Assembly (NCBI RefSeq): GCF_001940455.1
Contig: NZ_MKQR01000009.1
Location: 406,111 to 470,110, forward strand
Source: Actinokineospora bangkokensis
Lineage (GTDB): Bacteria; Actinomycetota; Actinomycetes; Mycobacteriales; Pseudonocardiaceae
Reading direction: 5' to 3'
DNA: 64,000 bases
The position numbers were made by a program, and so were the translations under genes. The notes beneath the pieces were generated by a model. It saw only the letters and a program-made list of their open reading frames with translations, ran no database searches and had not been told where the DNA came from. Below, piece by piece: positions 55,362-63,487 of the stretch. The first letter of the stretch is position 1. Each line of letters opens with the position of its first letter.

Positions 55362-56189
55362 GTGCCTTCGACGACCGCCCGCCAGATCGCCCTCACCCGG
55401 CGGGTGGTCCGCCACTCGGTCCACGCGCTGCGCGGGCGCGACCTGTCCCTGTGGGCCGCCGGGCTCACCTTCTTCTCCCTGCTGGCGGGCATCCCGCTGC
55501 TGATCGTGGCGTTGCGCGGCGGTGCCGTGCTGGCCGGGGGAGACGCCGTCCGCTCCGCCGCCGCCGACCTCGTCGCAGCCCTGCCTGACGCGCACGACGG
55601 GCAGGGCGGGATACCCCGCTTGGTGGACGCGGCGCTCACCTGCTCGTGGGTGGTGGTGCTGGTGGCCTTGGTCCCCGCCACGTTCTACGGCGAGGGGCTG
55701 CGCCGGGGGATGCGGCAGCTCGCCGGGTCGCCGGTCGGGCGGATGGCCGGGTGGAAGGGCCGGCTGGGGTTCCTGCCCGTGGTCGCGCTGGGCCCGGTGT
55801 TCGTGACCCTGCTCGTCGCCACCGCGCCCGCGGTGCGCCCGCTCTACACCGGACCGCTGCCGGGGCCGGTCTGGGCGGTCATCGCGACCTTCCACGTCAC
55901 CTGGCTGGTCGTCTCCACGGTGCTGTCGCTGGTGTACACGGTCTACTCGCCGTCCGGCATCCCGGCCACCACGACCATCGCCGCGGGCTTCGGCACCGGC
56001 GCGGTGGTGGCGGGGTTCCTGCACGGCTTCTTGGTGTTCCTGGCCATCCCGGTGGACTGGGCGACCCCCTTCGCCGGGGTCGCCGTGGCGGGCACCGGGG
56101 TGGCACTGGCCCTGTGGCTCTACCTGCTGCACGTGCTCGTCCTCCTCGGCTACCGGGTGGCGCTGAGCGCGCACGCCGTGCGGGGATGA
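55362..56189 (+). CDS. YihY/BrkB-family inner membrane protein
   Basis: A 275-aa protein with six membrane segments: LSLWAAGLTFFSLLAGIPLL, TCSWVVVLVALVPATFYGEG, VFVTLLVATAP, FHVTWLVVSTVLSLVY, AVVAGFLHGFLVFLAIP and ALWLYLLHVLVLLGY. The AAGLTFFSLLAGIPLL start fits the YihY/virulence factor BrkB family. Function unknown. It is divergent from the phosphotransferase and 46 bp before the Rieske gene, so it may be co-transcribed with the latter. Confidence 0.75.
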   Translation: MPSTTARQIALTRRVVRHSVHALRGRDLSLWAAGLTFFSLLAGIPLLIVALRGGAVLAGGDAVRSAAADLVAALPDAHDGQGGIPRLVDAALTCSWVVVLVALVPATFYGEGLRRGMRQLAGSPVGRMAGWKGRLGFLPVVALGPVFVTLLVATAPAVRPLYTGPLPGPVWAVIATFHVTWLVVSTVLSLVYTVYSPSGIPATTTIAAGFGTGAVVAGFLHGFLVFLAIPVDWATPFAGVAVAGTGVALALWLYLLHVLVLLGYRVALSAHAVRG

Positions 56190-56235
56190 CCGGCAGGGGG
56201 CAGGGTGGGGTCCGAACCCCAGGGGAGGAGTGGTC

Positions 56236-57240
56236 GTGCACGGTTGGCTGCGGTCGCGGTGGCCGGATTCCGTCCCGGTGCGCCCGCTGGACCGCGAGGA
56301 GTGGTCCCGCCAGCGCCCCACCTACCGGGAGGCGTCGCCCGCGGTGATCGAGGCGGCCACCAAGCGCGCGCTCGCCCGCCCCGCGGGCAACTGGTTCGTG
56401 CTCGCCGCCAGCTCCGCCATCCGCGCCGACCGGCCGTTCGGCACCCACGTCGGCCCGGTCGAGCTCGTGGCCTGGCGCGACCAGGACGGCCGCCTCGTGG
56501 TGGGCCCCGGCGCCTGCCCGCACCTGGGCGCGCCGCTGGCCGACGGCCAGGTCGAGTGCGGCACCCTGCTCTGCCGCTGGCACGGCCTGCCGCTCACCGC
56601 CGACGGCGGACCGGGCTGGCGCGCGCTGCCCGCGCACGACGACGGCGTGCTGGCCTGGGTGCGCCTCGACGCCCTCGGCGGTGAGCCGCCGCTCGACGCG
56701 CCCGTGCTGGGCCCGCGCCCCGACCCGGCGACCGCCATCGCCTCGGTGGCCGAGCTGACGGGGGTGTGCGAGCCGGTGGACATCGTGGCCAACCGGCTCG
56801 ACCCGTGGCACGGCGCGTGGTTCCACCCGTACTCGTTCTCCCGGCTGACCGTCACCCACGCCCCGCCGGAGGGCGAGGTCCTCGACGCCGAGGACCGCTT
56901 CCTCGTCGACGTGACCTTCCAGCTCACCAAGGGCTTGGGCGTGCCGGTCAAGGCGGAGTTCACCTGCCCCGAGCCGCGCACGGTGACGATGCGCATCACC
57001 GAGGGGGAGGGCACGGGCAGCGTCGTGGAGACCCACGCCACCCCGCGCCGACCCGGGCCGGACGGGCGCCCGCGCACGTCGGTGGTCGAGGCCGTGGTGG
57101 CCACCTCCGAGCGGCCCGGCTTCGCCACGGCGGGCCGGTTCGCACCGCTGCTGCGCCCGCTGATGCGGTGGGGTGCCGCCCGGCTGTGGCGCGACGACCT
57201 CGCCTACGCCGAACGCCGCTACGACCTCCGGCAGCGCTGA
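56236..57240 (+). CDS. Rieske 2Fe-2S protein of the carotenoid cluster (DUF5914-like)
   Basis: A 334-aa protein. The Rieske cluster ligands are in GACPHLGAPL (C-x-H) and LLCRWHGLPL (C-x2-H), about residues 95-120. A C-terminal half follows, with EPVDIVANRLDPWHGAWFHP, which has the histidine/aspartate look of a ring-hydroxylating oxygenase but not the full 2-His-1-Asp spacing. Such proteins are found beside carotenoid genes in actinomycetes and may oxidise the end group. I chose GTG 56236, because GGAGG then sits 7 bases upstream; GTG 56230 would overlap it. Confidence 0.75.
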   Translation: MHGWLRSRWPDSVPVRPLDREEWSRQRPTYREASPAVIEAATKRALARPAGNWFVLAASSAIRADRPFGTHVGPVELVAWRDQDGRLVVGPGACPHLGAPLADGQVECGTLLCRWHGLPLTADGGPGWRALPAHDDGVLAWVRLDALGGEPPLDAPVLGPRPDPATAIASVAELTGVCEPVDIVANRLDPWHGAWFHPYSFSRLTVTHAPPEGEVLDAEDRFLVDVTFQLTKGLGVPVKAEFTCPEPRTVTMRITEGEGTGSVVETHATPRRPGPDGRPRTSVVEAVVATSERPGFATAGRFAPLLRPLMRWGAARLWRDDLAYAERRYDLRQR

Positions 57241-57247
57241 CCGGCCG

Positions 57248-57943
57248 TCAGGGCCGGGCGAGGAACGTGTACTCGATCCCGCGCTGCCAGCCGTCCATGT
57301 CCCGCACCTCGACGTCGCTGAACCCGTTGCGGCGCAACCGGTCGGCGAACTCGGTGGCGTCGTCGAACTCCTTGACGCTGCGCCACAGGTGCCGGTAGAG
57401 CGGGGAGAACCCGCCCATGGGGATGATCACGGCCCAGCAGATGCCGTTCCACAGCGCCCGCGCCGCCCGGTTCGCCCCGCGCACGTACTCGTGCACCGCC
57501 AGCACGCCCCCGGGCGCCAGCAGCCCCTTGAGCGAGGTGAGCACGGCGTCGGGGTCCGCGAGGTTGCGCACCAGGTACGCGGCGAACACGGCGTCGAACG
57601 GGCCTTCGTCCGCGATGTCCTCAGCCCGCCCGTGCCGGAACCGCACGGTGCCCGGCCACGGCTTCTCCCGCGCCTTCGCCAGCATCTGCGCGGACGCGTC
57701 CACACCGGTGATGTCGGCCTCCGGCGCCACCTCCAGCAGCGCCGCCGTGGACAACCCCGTGCCGCACCCCACGTCGAGCACCCGCAGCCCGGCGCCGCGG
57801 TCGGGCAGGTCGAGCGCCGTCGCGGAGGCCAGCAGGTGCTCGTGGTAGCCGGGGTTGCGGCCGACGAGCTTGTCGTAGTTGCGCGCCTGGGTGTCGAACG
57901 CGGACGGCACGCGCTCGCGGCTCATCCCGCCCTTGCCGCTCAT
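57248..57943 (-). CDS. SAM-dependent methyltransferase of the carotenoid operon
   Basis: A 231-aa class I methyltransferase: SAM motif LRVLDVGCGTGLSTAALLE (near residue 60), acidic ITGVDASAQML, and FDAVFAAYLVRNLADPDAVL. It resembles UbiE/CrtT-type proteins of Streptomyces carotenoid clusters. It is last in the crtE-crtI-crtB operon and starts at an ATG overlapping the crtB stop by four bases. Its methyl acceptor (carboxyl of an oxidised carotenoid, or a quinone) cannot be told from sequence. Confidence 0.8.
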   Translation of the reverse strand: MSGKGGMSRERVPSAFDTQARNYDKLVGRNPGYHEHLLASATALDLPDRGAGLRVLDVGCGTGLSTAALLEVAPEADITGVDASAQMLAKAREKPWPGTVRFRHGRAEDIADEGPFDAVFAAYLVRNLADPDAVLTSLKGLLAPGGVLAVHEYVRGANRAARALWNGICWAVIIPMGGFSPLYRHLWRSVKEFDDATEFADRLRRNGFSDVEVRDMDGWQRGIEYTFLARP

Positions 57944-58923
57944 CCCGCCTCCCGCACCGCGGCGACGGCCTGCGCGGGCGCGGCCCGCGCCGCGCGCGCC
58001 CGGCGGCGGGCCCGCAGCGAGCTGACCAGCGCCGGTCCCGCGACCGACACCCGCTGCCGCAGGCCCACGCGGACCCGGCCCGCGAACACGTCGTGGTCGG
58101 CGTCGGCCAACCGGTCCAGGATCGCCGCGTACAGCGCCCGCGCGGTGGCCACGCACGGCCGCGCCACCGGGTCGAGCAGGGGGATGCCCGCGTCCGCGAC
58201 CCGGTAGACCTCGTGCGCCACCGCGGCCTGGTGGGCCACGGCGCGCCGCACGGCCCCGTCCGCCGACCCGCGGGCGCGGCACCACAGCAGCCGCTCCCGG
58301 TCGACGCCGAAGGAGGCCAACTCGTCGGCGGGCAGGTACACCCGACCCCGGTCCAGGTCCTCGGCCACGTCCCGGATGAAGTTGGTCAGCTGGAACGCCT
58401 CCCCGAGCGCCGCCGCGTGCGGGGCCACCTCGTCGCGGGGCGCGACCGTGCCGAGCACCGGCAGCACCTGCAGGCCGATGACCTCCGCTGACCCGTGCAC
58501 GTACTCCTTCAGCTCCGCGCGCGTCGGGTAGTCCGTGGTGTCCAGGTCCATGCGCATGGAGTGCAGGAACGCGGTGAACAGCTCGGAGCGCAGCTCCAGC
58601 CTGCGGGCCGTGTCGACGAGCGCGGACACCACGGGGTGGTCGGACCGGCCGTCGCGCAACCCCTCCACCGACACGCGCTCGGCCTCGGTCAGCCGCGCGC
58701 GCACCGCCTCGGGTGAGGTGTCCTCCGGCTCGTCCACCACGTCGTCCACCCAGCGGGCGAAGCCGTAGAGGGCGTGCACCGAGGCGCGCCTGGGCACCGG
58801 GAGCAGCCGGGTGGCCAGGAAGTAGGTGCGGCCGTGCTCGGCGTTGAGCGCGCGGCAGCGGCGGTAGGCCTCGCGCAGGTCGGGGTCGGTGACACCCGCC
58901 GCGTCCAGCTCCCGGGCGGTCAC
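57940..58923 (-). CDS. crtB: Phytoene synthase
   Basis: A 327-aa squalene/phytoene synthase. The first Asp-rich motif is in GFARWVDDVVDEPED, the second in LTNFIRDVAEDLDRGRVYLP; HGRTYFLATRLLP lies near the N-terminus. It condenses two geranylgeranyl diphosphates into phytoene. GTG 58923 overlaps the crtI stop (GTGA). The Ala/Arg-rich C-terminus is longer than in the E. uredovora enzyme. Confidence 0.95.
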   Translation of the reverse strand: MTARELDAAGVTDPDLREAYRRCRALNAEHGRTYFLATRLLPVPRRASVHALYGFARWVDDVVDEPEDTSPEAVRARLTEAERVSVEGLRDGRSDHPVVSALVDTARRLELRSELFTAFLHSMRMDLDTTDYPTRAELKEYVHGSAEVIGLQVLPVLGTVAPRDEVAPHAAALGEAFQLTNFIRDVAEDLDRGRVYLPADELASFGVDRERLLWCRARGSADGAVRRAVAHQAAVAHEVYRVADAGIPLLDPVARPCVATARALYAAILDRLADADHDVFAGRVRVGLRQRVSVAGPALVSSLRARRRARAARAAPAQAVAAVREAG

Positions 58924-60398
58924 CGGCTGCCCGTCACGCGGTCGGCGGCCAGCTTCCCGGACACCAGCGCGGTCGGCACCCCGACCCCGGGCACCGTGCC
59001 CGACCCGGCGAGCACGGCGTTGGCGGTGCTGCGCGGGAAGTTCCCCGGCCGGAACGGGCCGGTCTGGGTGAGCGAGTGCGCGTAGCTGAACGGGGTCCCG
59101 TCGGTGAGGCCCATCGCGGCCCACTCGGCGGGGGTCACCAGGTGCGTCGCCTCCACCGAGGCGGCCAACCCGGGGTAGAGCCTGCGCTCGGCCACCGACA
59201 CCACCTCCTCGGCGTAGGCCTTGCCCTCGCGTTCCCAGTCCAACGCGCCCGCCCGCCGGTTGGGCACGGGCGCGAGCACGTACAGCAGGTCCTTGCCCGC
59301 CGGGGCCAGGGCGGGGTCGCTCGCGGTCGGCCGGGTGATGAGCAGCGACGGGTCGCTCATCGTGCGCCCCTCGCGGATGATCTCGGTGAAGGTGCGCTCC
59401 CACTCACCGCCGAAGGAGATCGAGTGGTGCGCCGCGTCGGCCCACGTGCGGTCGGTGCCCAGGTGCACCACCACCGCGGACGGGGCGGCGCGCAGCCCGG
59501 TGGGCCTGCGCGGTGTCCGCCCGAGGAGGTCGTAGGAGAAGTCGGGTTCCGTGGTGAGGACCACCGCGTCGCACGGGAAGCGCTCACCCCCGGCGGTGGT
59601 GACGGCGGTGACCCGGTCGCCCTGCTTCTCCAGCCCGGTCACCCGGCGCTCGTAGGCGAAGGTCACCCCAGCGTCCGCCGCGGCGGCGGCTAGCGCGTCC
59701 GGCACGGCCCGCATCCCGCCGCGCGGGAAGTACACGCCCGCGATGGTGTCCATGTAGGCGATCACCGCGTACACCGCGAGCGCCCGCTGCGGCGATTCCC
59801 CGGCGTAGAGCGCCTGGAAGCTGAACACCCGCTGCAACCGCTCGTCGGAGACGAACCGGCCGATGGCCTTGTCCAGCCTGCCGAACCCGCCCATGGCCAC
59901 CAGCCGCGCCAGGTCCCCCGACACCAGCGACAGCGGGGAGTCGAAGTTGGCCGCGATGAACCGGTCGTACTGCACCCGGTAGAGCTTGGTCAGCCACTCG
60001 CGCAACCGCAGGTAGCCGCGCTCCTGCTCCGGTCCGCACACCGCCAGCACCTCGGCGGCCATGGCGTCGCGGTCGCTGTGGACGTCCAACCGGGACCCGT
60101 CGGCGAAGTGCGCCCGGTACGCCGGGGCCAGCGGCAGCAGGTCCAGCCGCGCCGCCAGCGAGTCGCCCACCGCGGCGAACGCCTCGTCCAGCAGGTCGGG
60201 CATGGTCAGCACCGTCGGCCCGGTGTCCACCCGGAACCCGCCCATGTCGTGCCTGCCCGCGCGCCCACCGGGCACCGGCTCGCGCTCGACCACGGTGACC
60301 TCGCGTCCCCGGCCCGCCAGGTGCAGCGCCGCCGCCAGCCCGGACAACCCCGCGCCGACCACCACCACCCGGTCGGTCCTGCCCGACACCGTGCGCAT
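58920..60398 (-). CDS. crtI: Phytoene desaturase
   Basis: A 492-aa flavoprotein: FAD motif VVVVGAGLSGLAAALHLAGR, EPVPGGRAGRHDMGGFRVD, DTGPTVLTMPDLLDEAF, and the C-terminal GSGTVPGVGVPTALVSGKLA of CrtI. It introduces the double bonds that turn phytoene into lycopene or neurosporene. ATG 60398 has GGAG within 10 bases; GTG 60413, which would give a GTGA overlap with crtE, is a plausible alternative adding five residues. Confidence 0.95.
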   Translation of the reverse strand: MRTVSGRTDRVVVVGAGLSGLAAALHLAGRGREVTVVEREPVPGGRAGRHDMGGFRVDTGPTVLTMPDLLDEAFAAVGDSLAARLDLLPLAPAYRAHFADGSRLDVHSDRDAMAAEVLAVCGPEQERGYLRLREWLTKLYRVQYDRFIAANFDSPLSLVSGDLARLVAMGGFGRLDKAIGRFVSDERLQRVFSFQALYAGESPQRALAVYAVIAYMDTIAGVYFPRGGMRAVPDALAAAAADAGVTFAYERRVTGLEKQGDRVTAVTTAGGERFPCDAVVLTTEPDFSYDLLGRTPRRPTGLRAAPSAVVVHLGTDRTWADAAHHSISFGGEWERTFTEIIREGRTMSDPSLLITRPTASDPALAPAGKDLLYVLAPVPNRRAGALDWEREGKAYAEEVVSVAERRLYPGLAASVEATHLVTPAEWAAMGLTDGTPFSYAHSLTQTGPFRPGNFPRSTANAVLAGSGTVPGVGVPTALVSGKLAADRVTGSR

Positions 60399-60409
60399 CC
60401 CCACTCCGT

Positions 60410-61534
60410 TCACCTCGTCCGGTCGCAGCACACCCGCGCGAGCGCGGTCAGGTGCGCGCGGGCGCGCACGGGGATCGGCGCCGCCGCCAGCGCGGTGAGG
60501 CCGCGCTGGAGCCGCTGGTCGATCAGCTGCTCCACGCGCTCGCGCGCACCGGTCTCCTCGATGATCGCCAACCAGCGCAGCACCGCGTCGTCGTCGAGCC
60601 GGTCCTGCCCGCCCGCCCGCCGCAGGTCGCGCAGCCGGGCGCGCTGCGCGCCGGTCGCCAGCTCCTCGGCCACCGCCACCACGGTCACCGCCTTGCCCGC
60701 CCGCAGGTCGTCGCCCACCGGCTTGCCCGTCACCCCCGGGTCGCCGAACACCCCGAGCACGTCGTCGCGCAGCTGGAACGCCTCGCCCACCGCGTCGCCG
60801 TAGGCGCCCAGCGCCCCCAGCACCTCCGCGGGGCACCCGGCCAGGTCCGCGCCCAGCTCCAGCGGCCTGCGCACGGTGTAGTGCCCGGACTTCGCGCGGG
60901 CGATGGAGAGCACCCGCTCGACCGAGGTCTCCTGCTCGACGACGTTGAGCAGGTCGCGGAACTGGCCCACCGCCAGCTCCGCGCGCATCCAGTCGTAGCG
61001 CGGGGCGGCCCTGGCCACCGCTTCCGCGGGCAGCCCGCTCTCGCGCAGCATCTGCCCCGCCCACACCAGGCACAGGTCACCGGCCAGCACCGCGGCGGAC
61101 TCACCGAAGCGCTGGGCCGATCCCGGCAGCCCCTCGGCCTGGTGCCACTGGGCGAACATGCTGTGCGCGCTGGGGGCGCCGCGGCGCAGCGCGGACTCGT
61201 CCATCACGTCGTCCTGCACCAGGGCGAAGCAGTGCAGCAGCTCGGCGCTGGCCGCCGCGCGCACCGCCGCCGGGTTCTCCTCGGCCCCGCACAACCAGCC
61301 GACCAGCACGAACAGCGAGCGCACCTGCTTGCCGCCGCTGGTGGCCGTGCCCAGCACCTTCGCGATCACCCGCGTCTCGTCGTCGAGGTGCTCGCGGTAG
61401 CGCCGGTCGAGGAAGTCGCGCAGGTGCGCGGAGGTCCGCGCGCGCACCTGCCGCTGCCAGTCCTCGAACTCGCGCGCCTCCACGTCCTCCGACGCCCCAC
61501 CGGTTGTCCGGGCCCGAACGGTCCTCGACGTCAT
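60410..61534 (-). CDS. crtE: Geranylgeranyl diphosphate synthase
   Basis: A 374-aa polyprenyl synthetase: SGGKQVRSLFVLVGW for the FPP-binding region, first Asp-rich motif ALVQDDVMDES, RRGAPSAH after it, and second motif FQLRDDVLGVFGDP. The product GGPP feeds CrtB. A GGAGGGGA ribosome site precedes ATG 61534. It is the first gene of the leftward crtE-crtI-crtB-methyltransferase operon. The 148-bp upstream region shows no obvious operator. Confidence 0.95.
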   Translation of the reverse strand: MTSRTVRARTTGGASEDVEAREFEDWQRQVRARTSAHLRDFLDRRYREHLDDETRVIAKVLGTATSGGKQVRSLFVLVGWLCGAEENPAAVRAAASAELLHCFALVQDDVMDESALRRGAPSAHSMFAQWHQAEGLPGSAQRFGESAAVLAGDLCLVWAGQMLRESGLPAEAVARAAPRYDWMRAELAVGQFRDLLNVVEQETSVERVLSIARAKSGHYTVRRPLELGADLAGCPAEVLGALGAYGDAVGEAFQLRDDVLGVFGDPGVTGKPVGDDLRAGKAVTVVAVAEELATGAQRARLRDLRRAGGQDRLDDDAVLRWLAIIEETGARERVEQLIDQRLQRGLTALAAAPIPVRARAHLTALARVCCDRTR

Positions 61535-61682
61535 GTCCCCTCCCGCACTCGGTCCACTTCCCACAGGCCAGGCGCGCGAAGGAACACCGCCACCGCGCTC
61601 GTTCTACCCAACCACGGAATCGACAAACGCGCCGGGCTGTGCGCGGCACCTCCGCGCAGGTGAGAGACGCGTAACGCGCGGT

Positions 61683-62327
61683 TCACCGTCCCCGGGCGAG
61701 GCTCGCGCGGGTGCTCTGCCCGCGCTGGGCGGGGATCGACCGCGCCGCGGGGTGCGCGTCGTTGACGAGCGCGGAGATCGCGTCGACGGCGGTCGAGAGC
61801 TGGTGGACGGTGGCGGGCAGCAGGCGCGGGTCGGCGCTCGGGCCGGTGATGTCGTCCTCGGCCGGGTCGTCGGGCCGGGTCGGGCCGCGGTCGCGGATCG
61901 CGAGGCGGACCAGTTCCAGCATCGCCGCCCGCCCCCGGCCGGTCTCCAGCGCCCCCAGCCGCCCGGCGCAGCGGGCCAGCTCGGCGAGGGTCACGGTGCG
62001 GCGGATCGCGGTGGGGTCCAGGCGCATCGCGCTCGCCGCCTCCAGCCGGGTCATGGTGATGATCACCTCGCCGTCGCGGGCCAGGTCGGCGGTCAGCCTG
62101 CGCGTGCGGAACCGGTCGACGTCGAGGCCCGGGCGGGGCACGAACGGCGCGACGTCGCGGTCGACCGGGTCGCCGGGGTCGCAGTCGGTGCCCGCGCTGC
62201 TGATCTGCCAGCGGGTGCCCCGCACGCGCCGCAGCCGGGCGCCGAGCATCGCCTGCACCAGCGGTGAGCGGCGCTGGTTGTCGTCGCAGACGACGAGGAT
62301 CCGGCAGGCGTTCGACGACGTGGTCAC
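61683..62327 (-). CDS. Low-molecular-weight protein-tyrosine-phosphatase-like protein (degenerate P-loop)
   Basis: A 214-aa protein with an LMW-PTPase fold. The P-loop is ILVVCDDNQRRSPLVQAML: Cys and Arg of C-x5-R-S are present, but the usual Gly-Asn-x-Cys (CxGNxCRS) is changed to Asp-Asn-Gln-Arg. Next come SSAGTDCDPGD, typical of the family, and [22 protein letters not shown] lies 3 bases before GTG 62327. The C-terminal 60 residues are an Ala-rich extension. It may be a phosphatase with altered rate, or a phospho-binding or arsenate-reductase-like relative. It is isolated from the upstream gene by a strong hairpin. Confidence 0.7.
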   Translation of the reverse strand: MTTSSNACRILVVCDDNQRRSPLVQAMLGARLRRVRGTRWQISSAGTDCDPGDPVDRDVAPFVPRPGLDVDRFRTRRLTADLARDGEVIITMTRLEAASAMRLDPTAIRRTVTLAELARCAGRLGALETGRGRAAMLELVRLAIRDRGPTRPDDPAEDDITGPSADPRLLPATVHQLSTAVDAISALVNDAHPAARSIPAQRGQSTRASLARGR

Positions 62328-62380
62328 GCTTCCTCCAGTGCTGCTGCGGGTGCGGGGTGGGCGGGGGACCGGTGCCGGGC

Positions 62381-62415
62381 GGGTCCCGGGCGCCGATCGG
62401 CGGCGCCCGGGACCC
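62381..62415 (-). terminator. 15-bp perfect-stem terminator
   Basis: GGGTCCCGGGCGCCG (62381-62395) pairs perfectly with CGGCGCCCGGGACCC (62401-62415) across a 5-base loop. It lies 6 bases beyond the stop of the leftward secreted-protein gene and 53 bases before the phosphatase start. It lacks a U-tract, like most strong actinomycete terminators. Confidence 0.75.
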
Positions 62416-62421
62416 GGTGGG

Positions 62422-62940
62422 TCAGCTGCCCGCGCCGGGCTCGGGCTCGGTCGAGCTCGACGGCTCCCCGGTCGGCTCCTCAGTCGGCTCCGCCGACGCG
62501 CTCGGCTCCTCGGTCGGCTCTTCCGTCGCGCTCGGCTCCTCGGTCGCGCACGGTTCGGTGGGCTCGGTCGGGTCGGTGGGCTCGGTCGGTTCGGTGCTCG
62601 CGGACGGCTCAGCGCTGCCCGAGGGCTCGGGGGTCTCCGAGGGCTCGGCGCTGGGGGTCGGCTCCGCCGCCGCCCGCTCGGTGGAGCTGTCCGCCGTGGA
62701 CGGCGCAGCGCTCGGGGTGTCCGATTCGGAGGGTGGGCAGGTGGGCTCCTCAGTGGACTCGCTGCTGGTGGGCGTCGAGGACCCCGACGGGGTGGACGAC
62801 TCCGAGGGGTCGGCGGACCCGGTGGTCGCGACCGCCTGCTGGGGCGCCGGGTCCGCGAGCGCCGCGGCGACGCCAGCGAGGGACAGGGCGGCTGAGGCGG
62901 TGATGGCTGCGATGACGTGAGCGGTCTTGTGGTGGCGCAT
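62422..62940 (-). CDS. Secreted Ser/Thr/Glu/Pro-rich protein
   Basis: A 172-aa protein. A signal peptide (AHVIAAITASAALSLAGVAA, cleavage after ALADPA) is followed by about 140 residues of low complexity, made mostly of E-P-S/T units such as TEPTEPTDPTEPTEP and SATEEPTEEPSASAEP. Two Cys residues remain (TCPPS and EPCAT). There is no LPXTG or C-terminal anchor. It is probably an extended, perhaps glycosylated, wall-spanning protein, but no partner domain is visible. ATG 62940 was chosen; a TTG 12 codons upstream is possible. Confidence 0.7.
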   Translation of the reverse strand: MRHHKTAHVIAAITASAALSLAGVAAALADPAPQQAVATTGSADPSESSTPSGSSTPTSSESTEEPTCPPSESDTPSAAPSTADSSTERAAAEPTPSAEPSETPEPSGSAEPSASTEPTEPTDPTEPTEPCATEEPSATEEPTEEPSASAEPTEEPTGEPSSSTEPEPGAGS

Positions 62941-63130
62941 CTGGTCGCTTTCTCGCTCGCCGGACAAGGTGAGCAAGAACTACCGCAGCCCGGCGGGGGA
63001 CAACGAGTCGATCTTGCCGAGCGGGATCGGCGCGGGATGTCCACCGCGCGACAATTGCATTGTGGACGATCTCGACCGTGCTACGTGGACGGAGCCGGTC
63101 CCGGTTCCGGTAGCGCGGAGGTGACGCGCC

Positions 63131-63337
63131 GTGAGCGTTACCGCCAACCTGTCGCACGATCAGGTCGAGCCCATCGGGTTACCCCGACCGTGGTTCCCCG
63201 GCCCCTCGGCTCCCGGGGGGCCCGGCGTATGCCGTACGTGCTGGGTGGATGTCCGCATCGGGCCTGGTGATTGGCGGGACAACCAGGTGGCGCAGGGTGA
63301 AGCGGCACGCCGTCCGGGTGGTCGTCCACGGGGCTGA
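63131..63337 (+). CDS. Possible small protein (68 aa), hypothetical
   Basis: GTG 63131 is preceded by GGAGGTGA at 9 bases, a strong ribosome site. The product has a C-x2-C pair (GVCRTCWVDVRIGPGDW) but no recognisable family. The Arg/Gly-rich tail suggests that part of the frame may be non-coding. The ribosome site is the main support. Confidence 0.35.
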   Translation: MSVTANLSHDQVEPIGLPRPWFPGPSAPGGPGVCRTCWVDVRIGPGDWRDNQVAQGEAARRPGGRPRG

Positions 63338-63428
63338 GCGGGTCAACCTCGCGGCGAGGGCGCTCCGGGTCGAGAAGTGTCGGCGGAATCCACTCCGCCC
63401 CGCGGCCGCCGAATGGACAAACCGTCAA

Positions 63429-63448
63429 ACCACACTTTCGGGTGTGGT
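63429..63448. promoter_or_regulatory. Inverted repeat upstream of the hypothetical gene at 63488
   Basis: ACCACAC (63429-63435) and GTGTGGT (63442-63448) are exact inverted copies with a 6-base spacer. They end 25 bp before a TATTCT hexamer (63474-63479). This is a likely operator or activator site for the next gene. Confidence 0.45.
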
Positions 63449-63487
63449 CTGGAATCCTGTGGCGCGGACGCCCCTATTCTGCCTGCC

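Noticed and set aside
63138..63428. A 96-codon minus-strand frame in the spacer before the last hypothetical gene
   Set aside because: Pro/Arg-rich with no family pattern, no ribosome site, and it overlaps the better supported short frame at 63131-63337.
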